The position numbers were made by a program, and so were the translations under genes. A model generated the notes under the pieces. The model made no database searches. It saw only the letters and a program-made list of their open reading frames with translations, and was not told the origin of the DNA. Positions 15,526-23,189 of a stretch of 25,978 bases of DNA are shown one piece after another. Location of the stretch: NCBI GenBank assembly GCA_964433975.1, contig CAYSSS010000021.1, forward strand, positions 1 through 25,978, in the 5' to 3' direction. This stretch comes from 2-01-FULL-45-10 sp964433975 (GTDB lineage Bacteria > Omnitrophota > Gorgyraeia > 2-01-FULL-45-10). Position 1 is the stretch's first letter. Each line of letters opens with the position of its first letter.

Positions 15526-15880
15526 AAGAAACGTTGCGGGTGGAGAGGAGCTTGACGCCCAGGCCGAGGAAGTTCTCGACGATCACTGAACCGGATTTGA
15601 CCGGGCTCTTGAGGCGGATCTTCTTCACTTCACCCATAGCTTCCATGGTCTTGGACTTCGGGATCGGCTTATCCGTGCGGACCGGCACCATCTTCAGATT
15701 AAGCCCTTCGGCGAAAACGGCCGACGTGAGTATTCTCATTGGATTCTCTATCTCCTGCGCGGCGTACTTCTCGCCCTTGGGGCATTCGTTGCCGCTCACC
15801 TTGATTACGCGGCAGTTCTCTATATCTATGGAGAGCATACACCCCTTCGGGCAATCTATGCAGGTCAATTTTTTTATCAC
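15524..15880 (-). CDS. DUF1667 protein, small cysteine-motif partner of the glycerol-3-phosphate oxidoreductases
   Basis: A 118-residue protein. The GTG at 15880 overlaps the stop of the upstream oxidoreductase as GTGA, with AAGAGG seven bases ahead; the longer open frame would run into the neighbouring gene. The N-terminus carries LTCIDCPKGC and then NECPKGEKYA, a four-cysteine arrangement with a CxxCxxxC core. Then follow MRILTSAVFAEG and VPVRTDKPIPK, which are characteristic of DUF1667. This family is usually encoded beside GlpA-like dehydrogenases and a small FAD oxidoreductase, as here. The cysteines could bind a metal or Fe-S cluster for electron transfer; that is inference. It is the last gene of the operon. 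Confidence 0.88.
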   Translation of the reverse strand: MIKKLTCIDCPKGCMLSIDIENCRVIKVSGNECPKGEKYAAQEIENPMRILTSAVFAEGLNLKMVPVRTDKPIPKSKTMEAMGEVKKIRLKSPVKSGSVIVENFLGLGVKLLSTRNVS

Positions 15881-16854
15881 TTTAAGCCTCTTATATACTC
15901 CGCGGCCATCGTACCGGCAAGCGCCGCGTCCTTTGAGACCCAATCCGCGAGATCGTATATCTTGAACGAGTTACCGCAGCAGAATATTCCCGGGATGGAT
16001 GTCTTGTTAACCTCTCTGGAAACCGGAGAGTTGGTCTTCTTGTCTATCTCAACACCCGCCATCTCTATCAGCTCGTTCTCCGGGATCAGCCCCACCGACA
16101 TCAGGACCGTGTCGCACTCGATCTCAAACCCCTGAGACGGGATCTCCCTGAAATTTTCATCCACCTTCACAACGCTCACCTTTTCGACCCTGTTAGCACC
16201 GTGGATCCTGGATATCTTGTGGCCGAAGTAGACCGGTATATCGAAGTCCTCTATGCACTGGGCCACGTTGCGGATCAGGCCTCTCGATTTGCCTTGTATC
16301 TCAATGACAGCCTTTATCTTTGCGCCTTCGAGAGTGAAACGGCGCGCCATTATGAGGCCTATATCCCCGGAGCCGACGACCACCACCTCTTTGCCCGGCA
16401 GCAGCCCTTCGATATTGATAAGTTTTTGCGCCAGTCCCGCCGAAAATATACCCGACGGACGTGTCCCGGCTATATGGACCATCTCGCGCGTCTTCTCCCG
16501 GCAGCCGGTCGCCATTATTACGGCTTTTGCCCTGACAAGACCCATAATTCCGGGCTTTATATATGTGAGGATCTTCTCTTTCGTCAGTTTTACGACAAAG
16601 GATCTCAGACTTACCTCTATCCCGGGCGCGCCTTCGATCTTTTCGATAAAGCGGCTGCTATACTCCGGCCCGGTCAATACCTCTTTGAAATATTCTATCC
16701 CGAAACCGGTGTGAACGCATTGGTTCAGTATTCCGCCCAAGTGCTGATCTCTCTCCAGAAGCAATATGTCACTTACCCCGGATTCGCGCGCCGAGATGGC
16801 GGCTGCCATGCCCGCCGGACCCGCACCGACTATCACCAGATCGCGTTCTGTCAT
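15877..16854 (-). CDS. NAD(FAD)-dependent oxidoreductase partner of glycerol-3-phosphate dehydrogenase
   Basis: A 325-residue pyridine-nucleotide-disulfide-type flavoprotein. FAD-binding GAGPAG (10-15) is followed by LGGILNQCVHTGFG, ATGCREKT, a second Rossmann motif GSGDIG (161-166) for NAD(P), and a C-terminal GIFCCGN (290-295) flavin segment. Such proteins usually follow GlpA and precede DUF1667, and are thought to carry electrons from glycerol 3-phosphate oxidation towards NAD or another acceptor. The ATG at 16854 fits the family start; a TTG seven codons upstream is the alternative. Neither has a good ribosome-binding site, and a palindromic repeat pair sits just upstream, which may have replaced the original leader. 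Confidence 0.85.
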   Translation of the reverse strand: MTERDLVIVGAGPAGMAAAISARESGVSDILLLERDQHLGGILNQCVHTGFGIEYFKEVLTGPEYSSRFIEKIEGAPGIEVSLRSFVVKLTKEKILTYIKPGIMGLVRAKAVIMATGCREKTREMVHIAGTRPSGIFSAGLAQKLINIEGLLPGKEVVVVGSGDIGLIMARRFTLEGAKIKAVIEIQGKSRGLIRNVAQCIEDFDIPVYFGHKISRIHGANRVEKVSVVKVDENFREIPSQGFEIECDTVLMSVGLIPENELIEMAGVEIDKKTNSPVSREVNKTSIPGIFCCGNSFKIYDLADWVSKDAALAGTMAAEYIRGLK

Positions 16855-16878
16855 ATGGTATGAAGTTTTTGCCAAACT

Positions 16879-16958
16879 GTCATTGCGAGGAGGCCTTTAG
16901 GCCGACGAAGCAATCTCTAAAGCTGAGATTGCTTCGACCCTTCGGGTCTCGCAATGAC
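16879..16958. repeat. Two REP-like palindromic repeats (family 1) in head-to-head array
   Basis: Copy 2 at 16879-16917 reads GTCATTGCGAG ... GAAGCAATCTC, with an inner GGCCTTTAGGCC hairpin. Copy 3 at 16925-16958 has the opposite orientation, with an inner GACCC-TTC-GGGTC hairpin. The two are separated by seven bases, so the whole 80 bases can fold into one long hairpin. Copy 3 encodes the last 13 residues of the GlpA-like protein, and the stop codon lies at the junction between copies. The same conserved ends occur at 4690-4724. Confidence 0.88.
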
Positions 16959-18392
16959 GTCTGAAGACCTTTCTTCCTTAACAATCTCCGAGCCTTTGCC
17001 GCGCTTTGTGACTTCCGTCGGTCTCTTGCCGGTCTCTTCCTGAAGTATCTTCATGAGCCTCGTCGTGCAGAAGCTGCCGTGGCATCGCCCCGCCTGAGCT
17101 CTCGTCCTGAACTTTATCCCGTCGAGAGTCCTGGCGCCGCGCTCTATCGAATTCCTGACCTCTTTTGCCGATACCATCTCGCACCTGCATATGATATCTC
17201 CGTAACCCGGGTCCTTATTTATTAACCGCTTCGTCTCCTCTAACGGTATACTGAATAAGTGTATCTCCTTCTTTCTGTGCCTGTGGAAAAAAAGTTTCCT
17301 CTTTAACGATAACCCGTTACTCTTTAAGATATCTGATACGAGGAGCGCTATAGCCGGTGCCGCCGTCAGGCCCGGCGACTGGATCCCCGCCACATTTATA
17401 AATCCGGGCGCCTTAGCCTCGTGCTTTATGATAAAATCTTCTCCTGAGGCGGGCCGCAAGCCCGCGAAATAGGCTATGACATCATCACCGTTTATCGACG
17501 GGACCAATCTTTGAGCCGAAGATAATACTTTTTTGAACCCTTGATCCGAAGTGGAGAGGTCGACCTTACTGTCGACATCTTCGGCCGTAGGGCCTATCAT
17601 AGGATTTCCGTCGGATGTCTTTATGACGAGCACCCCTTTTGAATTCTTCGAAGGCAGCGGGAATATCAGGTGGTTCGTTATATTCTCTTTCTTCTTATCC
17701 AGGAGGAACTCTTCTCCTTTTCTCGGCCGTATCTTAAAATCATCCACCCCCACCATGCGCGAAACTTCGTCGGCAAATAACCCAGCTGCGTTTATTACAA
17801 AGCGTGCCTTGTATTCGCCTCTCGACGTGTAAACTTCGAATCCTTCCCCGTCCACAGGGGATACCTTCTGGGCTTTAGTCAGTTCGTGTATCTCTACGCC
17901 GTTCTTCACGGCATTTTCTGCCAGGTCATAGGCCCACCTGTATGGGCTTATTATGCCGGCCGTGGGAGCATAGAGCGCGGCAACGACTTCGCGCGAAAGA
18001 TTCGGCTCGTTTCTCTCAAGCCAGGAGCTGTCTACCATCTTAAGGCGCGGCACGCCCAAGGTCTCGGCTTCGTCCTTCAGCCCAACGAGCTTCAGCCTCT
18101 CCTCCTCGTTAAAGGCGACTATCAGCTCTCCGACCTCTTTGAAGTCTATACCGAGCTCTTTCGACATCTTGCGCGTCAGAGCGTTGCCCTGGACGCAGAG
18201 TCTGCCTTTAAGTGAGTTAACGGGATTTTGAGTGCCGGGGTGTATTATGCCGCTGTTGGACTTTGAAACGCCGAAGGCAAGTTCTTCTTCTTTTTCGAGG
18301 ATAGCTATCTTTAACTTGTGGCGCGAGAGCTCACGGGCTATCGATGTGCCGATGACCCCTCCGCCGATGATCACAACGTCATATGAATGCAT
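16917..18392 (-). CDS. FAD-dependent glycerol-3-phosphate dehydrogenase, GlpA-like, with C-terminal BFD-type 2Fe-2S domain
   Basis: A 491-residue protein. The N-terminal FAD Rossmann motif is GGGVIGTSIA (10-19). The DAO-type core (1-365) includes NSGIIHPGTQ, INAAGLFAD and YFAGLRPAS..FI. A C-terminal BFD-like domain (about 399-455) has the cysteine pattern CRC (402, 404) and C437/C442, as expected for a 2Fe-2S cluster. It oxidises glycerol 3-phosphate to dihydroxyacetone phosphate and passes electrons on, most likely to the next two gene products. The tail after about residue 470 is not family-like; residues 479-491 (VIARPEGSKQSQL) are encoded by a palindromic repeat, so the native stop has been displaced. 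A family-2 hairpin lies in the 52-base gap after glycerol kinase. Confidence 0.9.
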   Translation of the reverse strand: MHSYDVVIIGGGVIGTSIARELSRHKLKIAILEKEEELAFGVSKSNSGIIHPGTQNPVNSLKGRLCVQGNALTRKMSKELGIDFKEVGELIVAFNEEERLKLVGLKDEAETLGVPRLKMVDSSWLERNEPNLSREVVAALYAPTAGIISPYRWAYDLAENAVKNGVEIHELTKAQKVSPVDGEGFEVYTSRGEYKARFVINAAGLFADEVSRMVGVDDFKIRPRKGEEFLLDKKKENITNHLIFPLPSKNSKGVLVIKTSDGNPMIGPTAEDVDSKVDLSTSDQGFKKVLSSAQRLVPSINGDDVIAYFAGLRPASGEDFIIKHEAKAPGFINVAGIQSPGLTAAPAIALLVSDILKSNGLSLKRKLFFHRHRKKEIHLFSIPLEETKRLINKDPGYGDIICRCEMVSAKEVRNSIERGARTLDGIKFRTRAQAGRCHGSFCTTRLMKILQEETGKRPTEVTKRGKGSEIVKEERSSDVIARPEGSKQSQL

Positions 18393-18403
18393 ATATCACA
18401 AGG

Positions 18404-18442
18404 TTATACACAATAGTAGCGCACCCTTAAGGGCGCGCTACT
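18404..18442. repeat. Short palindromic repeat, family 2, copy 2
   Basis: The palindrome at 18415-18442 has the arms AGTAGCGC / GCGCTACT and a CCC-TTAA-GGG centre, with TTATACACAATAG on one side. The layout equals the copy at 2943-2987, including the distance to the flanking nonamer and the location between the stop of one gene and the start of the next on the minus strand. It will be transcribed between glpK and the GlpA-like gene. Confidence 0.75.
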
Positions 18443-18444
18443 GA

Positions 18445-19926
18445 TTATTTTGACAATGTCTTCTTGACTGCCGCCAGCCAACCACTGTAGAGCTTGTCCG
18501 ATGCGGCCCTCGTCATCTTTGGCCTGAAGACCTTATCGGCCTTCCAGCACATCTTCAGGTCCCGCGAACTTTTCCAATAGCCGACCGCGAGCCCCGCCAG
18601 ATATGCCGCGCCCAAAGACGTTATCTCTATTACCTTGGGCCTCACGACTTCATGGCCCAATATATCCGACTGCAGCTGGCATAAAAGATCATTCGATACC
18701 GCTCCGCCGTCAACTTTTAAACTCCTTATCTTAAGGGAGGAGTCCTTCTCCATAGCAAGCGTCACGTCTTTGGATTGATAGCATATCGCTTCTATGGCGG
18801 CTCTCGCTATGTGGCCTCTCTTTGTGCCCCTGGTTATGCCCGATATGAGGCCGCGCGCGTCCTGGTCCCAGTAAGGCGCGCCAAGCCCTACGAGCGCGGG
18901 AACAAAATATACGCCTCCGTTATCCTTTACTGACTGCGCGAGTCTTTCGGAGTCGGATGCTCTTTTTATTATCTTGAGCCCGTCCCTCAGCCACTGTATT
19001 GCCGCTCCTGCCACGAAGACCGCGCCCTCAAGCGCGTAAACGGGCTCGCCCGACGGGCCGCATGCCAGCGTAGTGATGAGGCCGTGCTTTGACACAGGCC
19101 TTTTCATTCCGGCGTTTAAGAGAATGAAGGAACCCGTGCCATACGTATTCTTCATCTCGCCCGGATCGAAACATGTCTGTCCGAAGAGCGCGGCCTGCTG
19201 GTCACCTGCTATTCCCGATATGGGGATACCGGCGCCCAGGCGTCCGGTTTGATCTGTTCTGCCAAAGATACCGGATGACCTCTTCACCTCGGGCAGGATA
19301 TCCTTCGGTATATTAAAATATTTGAGTATACTTTGGTCCCACTTCAATCTTTCTATATTAAAGAGCATCGTGCGCGAAACGTTCGTATAGTCTGTCGCGT
19401 GGACCCTCCCGCCGGTAAGCTTCCAGAGTATCCATGTGTCGGTCGTCCCGAAGAGGATCTTGCCCGCCCTGGCTTTTGCCATGACGCCCGGCACGTTCTT
19501 CAGTATCCACTCTATCTTGGTCGCCGAAAAATACGCGTCTATCGGCAGGCCCGTCCTCCTCTTAAAAAATTCCGCTCTTTCTTTTCTCTTCTTTAATTCG
19601 TCGCAGCGCGGGGCCGTTCTCCTGCACTGCCATACTATGGCGTTATGTACGGGTCTACCGGTCTCTCTATCCCAGAGTACCGTCGTCTCGCGCTGATTGG
19701 TGATTCCTATAGCCGCTATCTCGCAGGAGGGAACCTTCTTCAACACACTTTGAATAGAATTATTTACGCTCTTCCAGATATCGTGAGGATCGTGCTCAAC
19801 CCAACCGGGTTTAGGAAAGTGCTGTGGAAATTCCTCGTAGGAGCTCTGTATTTTTTTACCGGACTTGTCGTATAGGACAACCCTGCTGCCCGTCGTGCCC
19901 TGATCTATAGCCATTATATACTTCAT
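18445..19926 (-). CDS. glpK: Glycerol kinase
   Basis: A 493-residue protein of full family length. It phosphorylates glycerol with ATP to sn-glycerol 3-phosphate in the cytoplasm. Motifs seen are the N-terminal phosphate loop AIDQGTTGSRVV, GITNQRETTVLWD..TGRPVHNAIVWQCRRT, ISGIAGDQQAALFGQ, KNTYGTGSFILLN, and the FGGY-type C-terminal pattern VDGGAVSNDLLCQLQSDILG. AAGGA precedes the ATG by about seven bases and overlaps the stop of the upstream hydrolase gene. Its product is the substrate of the GlpA-like dehydrogenase encoded next. No glycerol facilitator gene is in the window, which fits glycerol arising inside the cell or by diffusion. Confidence 0.97.
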   Translation of the reverse strand: MKYIMAIDQGTTGSRVVLYDKSGKKIQSSYEEFPQHFPKPGWVEHDPHDIWKSVNNSIQSVLKKVPSCEIAAIGITNQRETTVLWDRETGRPVHNAIVWQCRRTAPRCDELKKRKERAEFFKRRTGLPIDAYFSATKIEWILKNVPGVMAKARAGKILFGTTDTWILWKLTGGRVHATDYTNVSRTMLFNIERLKWDQSILKYFNIPKDILPEVKRSSGIFGRTDQTGRLGAGIPISGIAGDQQAALFGQTCFDPGEMKNTYGTGSFILLNAGMKRPVSKHGLITTLACGPSGEPVYALEGAVFVAGAAIQWLRDGLKIIKRASDSERLAQSVKDNGGVYFVPALVGLGAPYWDQDARGLISGITRGTKRGHIARAAIEAICYQSKDVTLAMEKDSSLKIRSLKVDGGAVSNDLLCQLQSDILGHEVVRPKVIEITSLGAAYLAGLAVGYWKSSRDLKMCWKADKVFRPKMTRAASDKLYSGWLAAVKKTLSK

Positions 19927-19935
19927 ACGATATCC

Positions 19936-20712
19936 TTAAACCCTCTTCTCTATCCAGTTGAATATATCCTGGAAGACTTTCTCTTTCCCAAGCTCTATCG
20001 ATAGCGCGTGATACATGCCGGGGTACTCGATGAGCGTCTTATCCTGGCATTTTATTCTGCCGAAGACCTTAACGCTCGCTTCGGAGCGGACGAGCAGATC
20101 GTGCCCCGCCACCAGGAATAGAAGCGGGGAGTCTATGCGCATTGCCGACAGTCTCATGCGTAGCTGCGTTATGAATATATCGAAGAGCACCTGCGAAGTG
20201 GACATAACGTCCTTGTCGTAAGTCGTCTCTATCATCTTTAAATAGGCGGGGTCACGCGTGCACATATCGGAGCACACGGGCAATTTATGTCTTTTGCCGC
20301 GGTCATAAAGAAGCGGAAAAAATATTTTGAAATAGTCCAAAGGCTTCAGAGGCGCTTTGCTGTTAAACGCGGGAGCGATGCATACCAGGCCGGAGAAGAG
20401 GGCCCGGTCCTTAAGCGCCATCGATAATATGATGAGAGCGCCCATGCTCTCTCCGACGGCGAATATCTTCTTCCCGGGGTCGTCTTCCTTTATCCTGGTG
20501 ATCAGGTTATTTATGGAGTCGAAAAATTCGGCAAAGGAGGTATTCTCTCTTAAGTCCGCGGCGTATGAGGAGAGGCCGTTCTTTAGAGATTCGGAAGCGA
20601 AAGATTCCCACCACGAGGAATTGGCGCCCAGGCCGTGGATCAAAAGAAGCTTGGCCTTAGATGAAGGAGAAACCCAGACTTTGTAGGATATGCCGACGCC
20701 TGCCGTAGCCAT
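19936..20712 (-). CDS. Alpha/beta hydrolase, monoacylglycerol lipase-like
   Basis: A 258-residue serine hydrolase. Counting from the ATG at 20712, LLLIHGLGANSSWW is the oxyanion-hole HG region. GESMG (nucleophile Ser89), the Asp in LFLVAGHDLLV (Asp205) and the His in YPGMYHALSIE (His235) complete the triad. The GxSMG nucleophile and the YPGxYHxL ending resemble the Hydrolase_4 / monoacylglycerol lipase group. There is no signal peptide, so it should be cytoplasmic. Its place immediately before glycerol kinase supports release of glycerol from monoacylglycerol or lysophospholipid, but a different ester substrate cannot be excluded. AAGG precedes the ATG; an in-frame TTG lies one codon upstream. 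It is seven bases after the ferritin-like gene. Confidence 0.82.
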   Translation of the reverse strand: MATAGVGISYKVWVSPSSKAKLLLIHGLGANSSWWESFASESLKNGLSSYAADLRENTSFAEFFDSINNLITRIKEDDPGKKIFAVGESMGALIILSMALKDRALFSGLVCIAPAFNSKAPLKPLDYFKIFFPLLYDRGKRHKLPVCSDMCTRDPAYLKMIETTYDKDVMSTSQVLFDIFITQLRMRLSAMRIDSPLLFLVAGHDLLVRSEASVKVFGRIKCQDKTLIEYPGMYHALSIELGKEKVFQDIFNWIEKRV

Positions 20713-20719
20713 CAAAACC

Positions 20720-21199
20720 TTATTTTGCGTACTTCGCTTTAAGCTCCGAAAGATAGATAAGATGCTTCTTCTCTTCGTTTATCAGCTGGCCCACCTTCTC
20801 CTTATTCGGGCCCATCATATATTTCAACAGCTCCGAAAAGAATAGTATCGCGTCCTTCTCGAATCCTATGCCGTACTGTATGGCAGCCAGCGGCTCCTTG
20901 ACGTTCTTGGCGAACCACTCGGCGGATATCTGCATGTAGAGCATATCATCTACTACGAACTTCATGTACGCCGCGAACTCTCCCTGGTAAGACTCCTGGA
21001 CCTCGTATGTCTCGGTCGATTTGCGGATATCGGTGAATCTCTTCACATGTTCGTCTTCCCAGTCGCGCAGCTTCGTGAAGAGCTCCTTCATATCCTTCTC
21101 ATTGAACTTATCGGCCGCGTAGCCGTAAAAGTCCCTGCGCTTGGTCTCCTTCACTATAGCCATATCTATGATTTCGGCGGCGCTGAATACGTTAGCCAT
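20720..21199 (-). CDS. Ferritin-like (rubrerythrin-type) diiron protein without rubredoxin domain
   Basis: A 159-residue all-helical protein with the ligand pattern of a ferritin-like four-helix bundle: E18 in helix 1, ExxH at 48-51 (WEDEH), E114 (GFEKDAI) and ExxH at 143-146 (EEKKH). No CxxC rubredoxin domain follows. Such proteins usually deal with peroxide or iron under anoxic conditions. A strong GGAGGAG lies before the ATG, and a candidate promoter lies at 21235-21263. It is the first gene of the glycerol operon. A protective role against peroxide formed by flavoenzymes downstream is an inference from its position. Confidence 0.85.
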   Translation of the reverse strand: MANVFSAAEIIDMAIVKETKRRDFYGYAADKFNEKDMKELFTKLRDWEDEHVKRFTDIRKSTETYEVQESYQGEFAAYMKFVVDDMLYMQISAEWFAKNVKEPLAAIQYGIGFEKDAILFFSELLKYMMGPNKEKVGQLINEEKKHLIYLSELKAKYAK

Positions 21200-21234
21200 A
21201 TATCTCCTCCATTGGTTTCATAAGTTATGGGGAT

Positions 21235-21263
21235 ATTATACAACCTCGGTCTCCAAATCCCAA
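21235..21263 (-). promoter_or_regulatory. Candidate sigma-70-type promoter of the glycerol operon
   Basis: On the minus strand TTGGGA (21263-21258) is followed by 17 bases and a perfect TATAAT (21240-21235). The start codon of the ferritin-like gene lies 35 bases downstream of the -10 box, with a good ribosome-binding site between. The inverted-repeat element 21273-21425 ends ten bases upstream of the -35 box. Confidence 0.55.
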
Positions 21264-21272
21264 GCGAAAAAC

Positions 21273-21425
21273 AATTGGGGACGTTTCACTTTGCTCTAAC
21301 TATTTATGGGTTAATAAGTTACAAAGGCTATGAATCCGCAAAAATAACGAATTAAGGCATGGATTAGGTGACGTTGTAACGTATTCTCAAATAAGAGGTT
21401 GCGTTATAGTGAAACGTCCCCAATT
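21273..21425. repeat. Inverted-repeat (MITE-like) element
   Basis: The 18-base arms AATTGGGGACGTTTCACT at 21273-21290 and its exact reverse complement at 21408-21425 enclose about 117 bases of A/T-rich sequence with no open frame. The element fills the gap between the secreted hypothetical gene, which stops at 21428, and the promoter of the glycerol operon. Arms of this GGGGACGTTTCAC kind are known to recur between genes of several uncultured bacteria; no transposase is present here. Confidence 0.8.
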
Positions 21426-21427
21426 TT

Positions 21428-21955
21428 TTAGGAGCTGCGGGAAGTAGCTGAAGAGTGATAAATCTTTATGGGCTTGATCTTGCAGTCTGCGAGGATCTCG
21501 TTAAGCGAAGGCAGCACCTGGAAGGTCACGGCGGGGTTGGCTATAACGCCTTCGTACAGTACGGGCGCGGAGCTCTGGTAAGCTCTCTCGACGGTTAAGA
21601 ATATCCTCATGATGAAGGCCTTGTCGCCGACGGAGAACGGATAGTATCTCGTCCAGCCCTTCCTGCCCATGTCCATATTCTCGAGGTCGAAGCGCACCTC
21701 GGAATTGGAGGGTAGCCCGGCACAGCTTCTCGCTATCTCTTCTTTGGACTTTCTTCCGACTGTATCGAGCTCGTATATAAGGACGCCGAGGCATATCGCG
21801 TCGTAGAGCTTCTTCACGACTCCGTCGGAGTAATTGATATCTATATTGGTAGGCGGATTTAATACGCTATTCTCAAAGGCGAGGACTGATGAGGACGCTA
21901 TACTTTGAACCAGAAAAAAAATAGCCAGAATACAATACAACTTCTTCTTGCTCAC
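21428..21955 (-). CDS. Secreted or periplasmic protein of unknown function
   Basis: A 175-residue protein with a clear signal peptide: MSKKK, a hydrophobic core (about 7-22) and a likely cleavage after SSVLA (residue 26). The mature part has no family I recognise. It contains NPPTNIDINYSDGVVKKLYDA, AICLGVLIYELDTVG and three cysteines, of which two could form a disulfide. The start is GTG with AGAGG seven bases upstream. It follows the second ABC permease by 96 bases. TTGCAA and TAGACT with a 16-base gap in that space are a weak promoter guess only. Its C-terminal tail ends three bases from an inverted-repeat element, so its last residues may not be ancestral. Confidence 0.7.
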   Translation of the reverse strand: MSKKKLYCILAIFFLVQSIASSSVLAFENSVLNPPTNIDINYSDGVVKKLYDAICLGVLIYELDTVGRKSKEEIARSCAGLPSNSEVRFDLENMDMGRKGWTRYYPFSVGDKAFIMRIFLTVERAYQSSAPVLYEGVIANPAVTFQVLPSLNEILADCKIKPIKIYHSSATSRSS

Positions 21956-22051
21956 TTTAGTTACCTCTGCAGTAACAAGTCTACCACAAGATCTAACTTT
22001 TGCAAGGAGACAGCTAGGTTTACTCCGTTAATCATCAATGGTCGCTATCTT

Positions 22052-23182
22052 CTATCCCAGGCTTTTGCGGAATCTAAAAGCGCTCAAGATGATGACGGCA
22101 GCGCCCATCACTAGAAGTACGAGTAGTTCATCCCACAAGACGAGGAAGCCCACGCCCTTCAGGAATATGCTTCGCAATATGACAAGATAATATTTCAGCG
22201 GATTCAAGGTCGTTATCACCTGTATCCACCCGGGCATGTTGGCTACAGGATACGCGAACCCGGAGAGGAGGATCGCCGGAAAATAGAAGAGAAAGACCGA
22301 CATCATCGCCTCCTGTTGTGTCGACGATATGGTCGATATAAATAATCCTATGCCGAGGCTTGTCAGGAGATAGACAAGCGTGGCGCCGAAAAGAAGAGGG
22401 ATGCTGCCCCGGCATGGTATCTTGAACCACAATACTCCGACCACCGCTATCATCACCATCTGCACTATCGCTATTATTCCGAAGGGCGTTATCTTGCCCA
22501 TTATGAGCTCTATAGGCTTGATGGGGCTGACGATCAACTGCTCCATCGTGCCTATCTCTTTTTCCCTGACGATGGCCATCGACGTGAGAATGAGCGACAT
22601 CAATGTAACTATCATCGCTATTACACCCGGAAGATAGAAATTCTTGGAATAGAGATTTTCGTTGAACCATTCCCTGTCCCTGAGATCCACCACAGGATAG
22701 ACATTTTTTCGCTTCAGGAATATCTCTGTACGTTCCTTCAGGGCTTTGGCGTTGTAATTGGCGATTATTGTCCCGGAATAACTCAATATTATCTGAGCCG
22801 CGTTGGAGTCCGTCCCGTCAACGATTATCTGCATGTGAGCGGTGTTGTTCCCGGTAAGATCCTGGGCGAAGCCACGGTTGAATTTAATGACCGCCTTTAT
22901 CCTGGCGCGGTCCATCACGTAATCTATATCTTCCTCTTTCTGCAGGTAGTTCTGAATATCGAAATATTTTGAATAACTGAAGTCCCTTATTATGTCGCGG
23001 CTCTCCTTTGTATTGTCCAGATCGTAGACCGCGGTCGGGACGTTCGTTATATCCATAGTAGCCGCGTAACCGAATATCAGTACCTGCACGACGGGAGAGA
23101 CGAATATGACGAACTTCATGCGCGGATCGCGGAAGACCTGCAGGAACTCCTTGACGATCAAGGACGTTATTCTTGTGAACAT
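22052..23182 (-). CDS. ABC-2 type exporter permease, second
   Basis: A 376-residue membrane protein of the ABC2_membrane_3 (YhhJ-like) type. The N-terminus has the coupling-like KEFLQVFRDPRMKFVIF and a first helix (about 22-42). A long extracytoplasmic domain (43-180) with IVDGTDSNAAQIILSY follows, then about five more helices. The conserved EKEIGTMEQLIVSPIKPIELIMGK loop contacts the ATPase. It starts seven bases after the first permease gene and has the same length and layout, so the two probably arose by duplication and work as a heterodimer. Substrates of this class include drugs, lipids and cell-surface compounds; none is suggested by sequence. Confidence 0.9.
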   Translation of the reverse strand: MFTRITSLIVKEFLQVFRDPRMKFVIFVSPVVQVLIFGYAATMDITNVPTAVYDLDNTKESRDIIRDFSYSKYFDIQNYLQKEEDIDYVMDRARIKAVIKFNRGFAQDLTGNNTAHMQIIVDGTDSNAAQIILSYSGTIIANYNAKALKERTEIFLKRKNVYPVVDLRDREWFNENLYSKNFYLPGVIAMIVTLMSLILTSMAIVREKEIGTMEQLIVSPIKPIELIMGKITPFGIIAIVQMVMIAVVGVLWFKIPCRGSIPLLFGATLVYLLTSLGIGLFISTISSTQQEAMMSVFLFYFPAILLSGFAYPVANMPGWIQVITTLNPLKYYLVILRSIFLKGVGFLVLWDELLVLLVMGAAVIILSAFRFRKSLG

Positions 23183-23189
23183 GGAAATT

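Noticed and set aside
16201..16863. Plus-strand open frame of 220 codons
   Set aside because: Antisense to the NAD(FAD) oxidoreductase, whose Rossmann motifs are intact.
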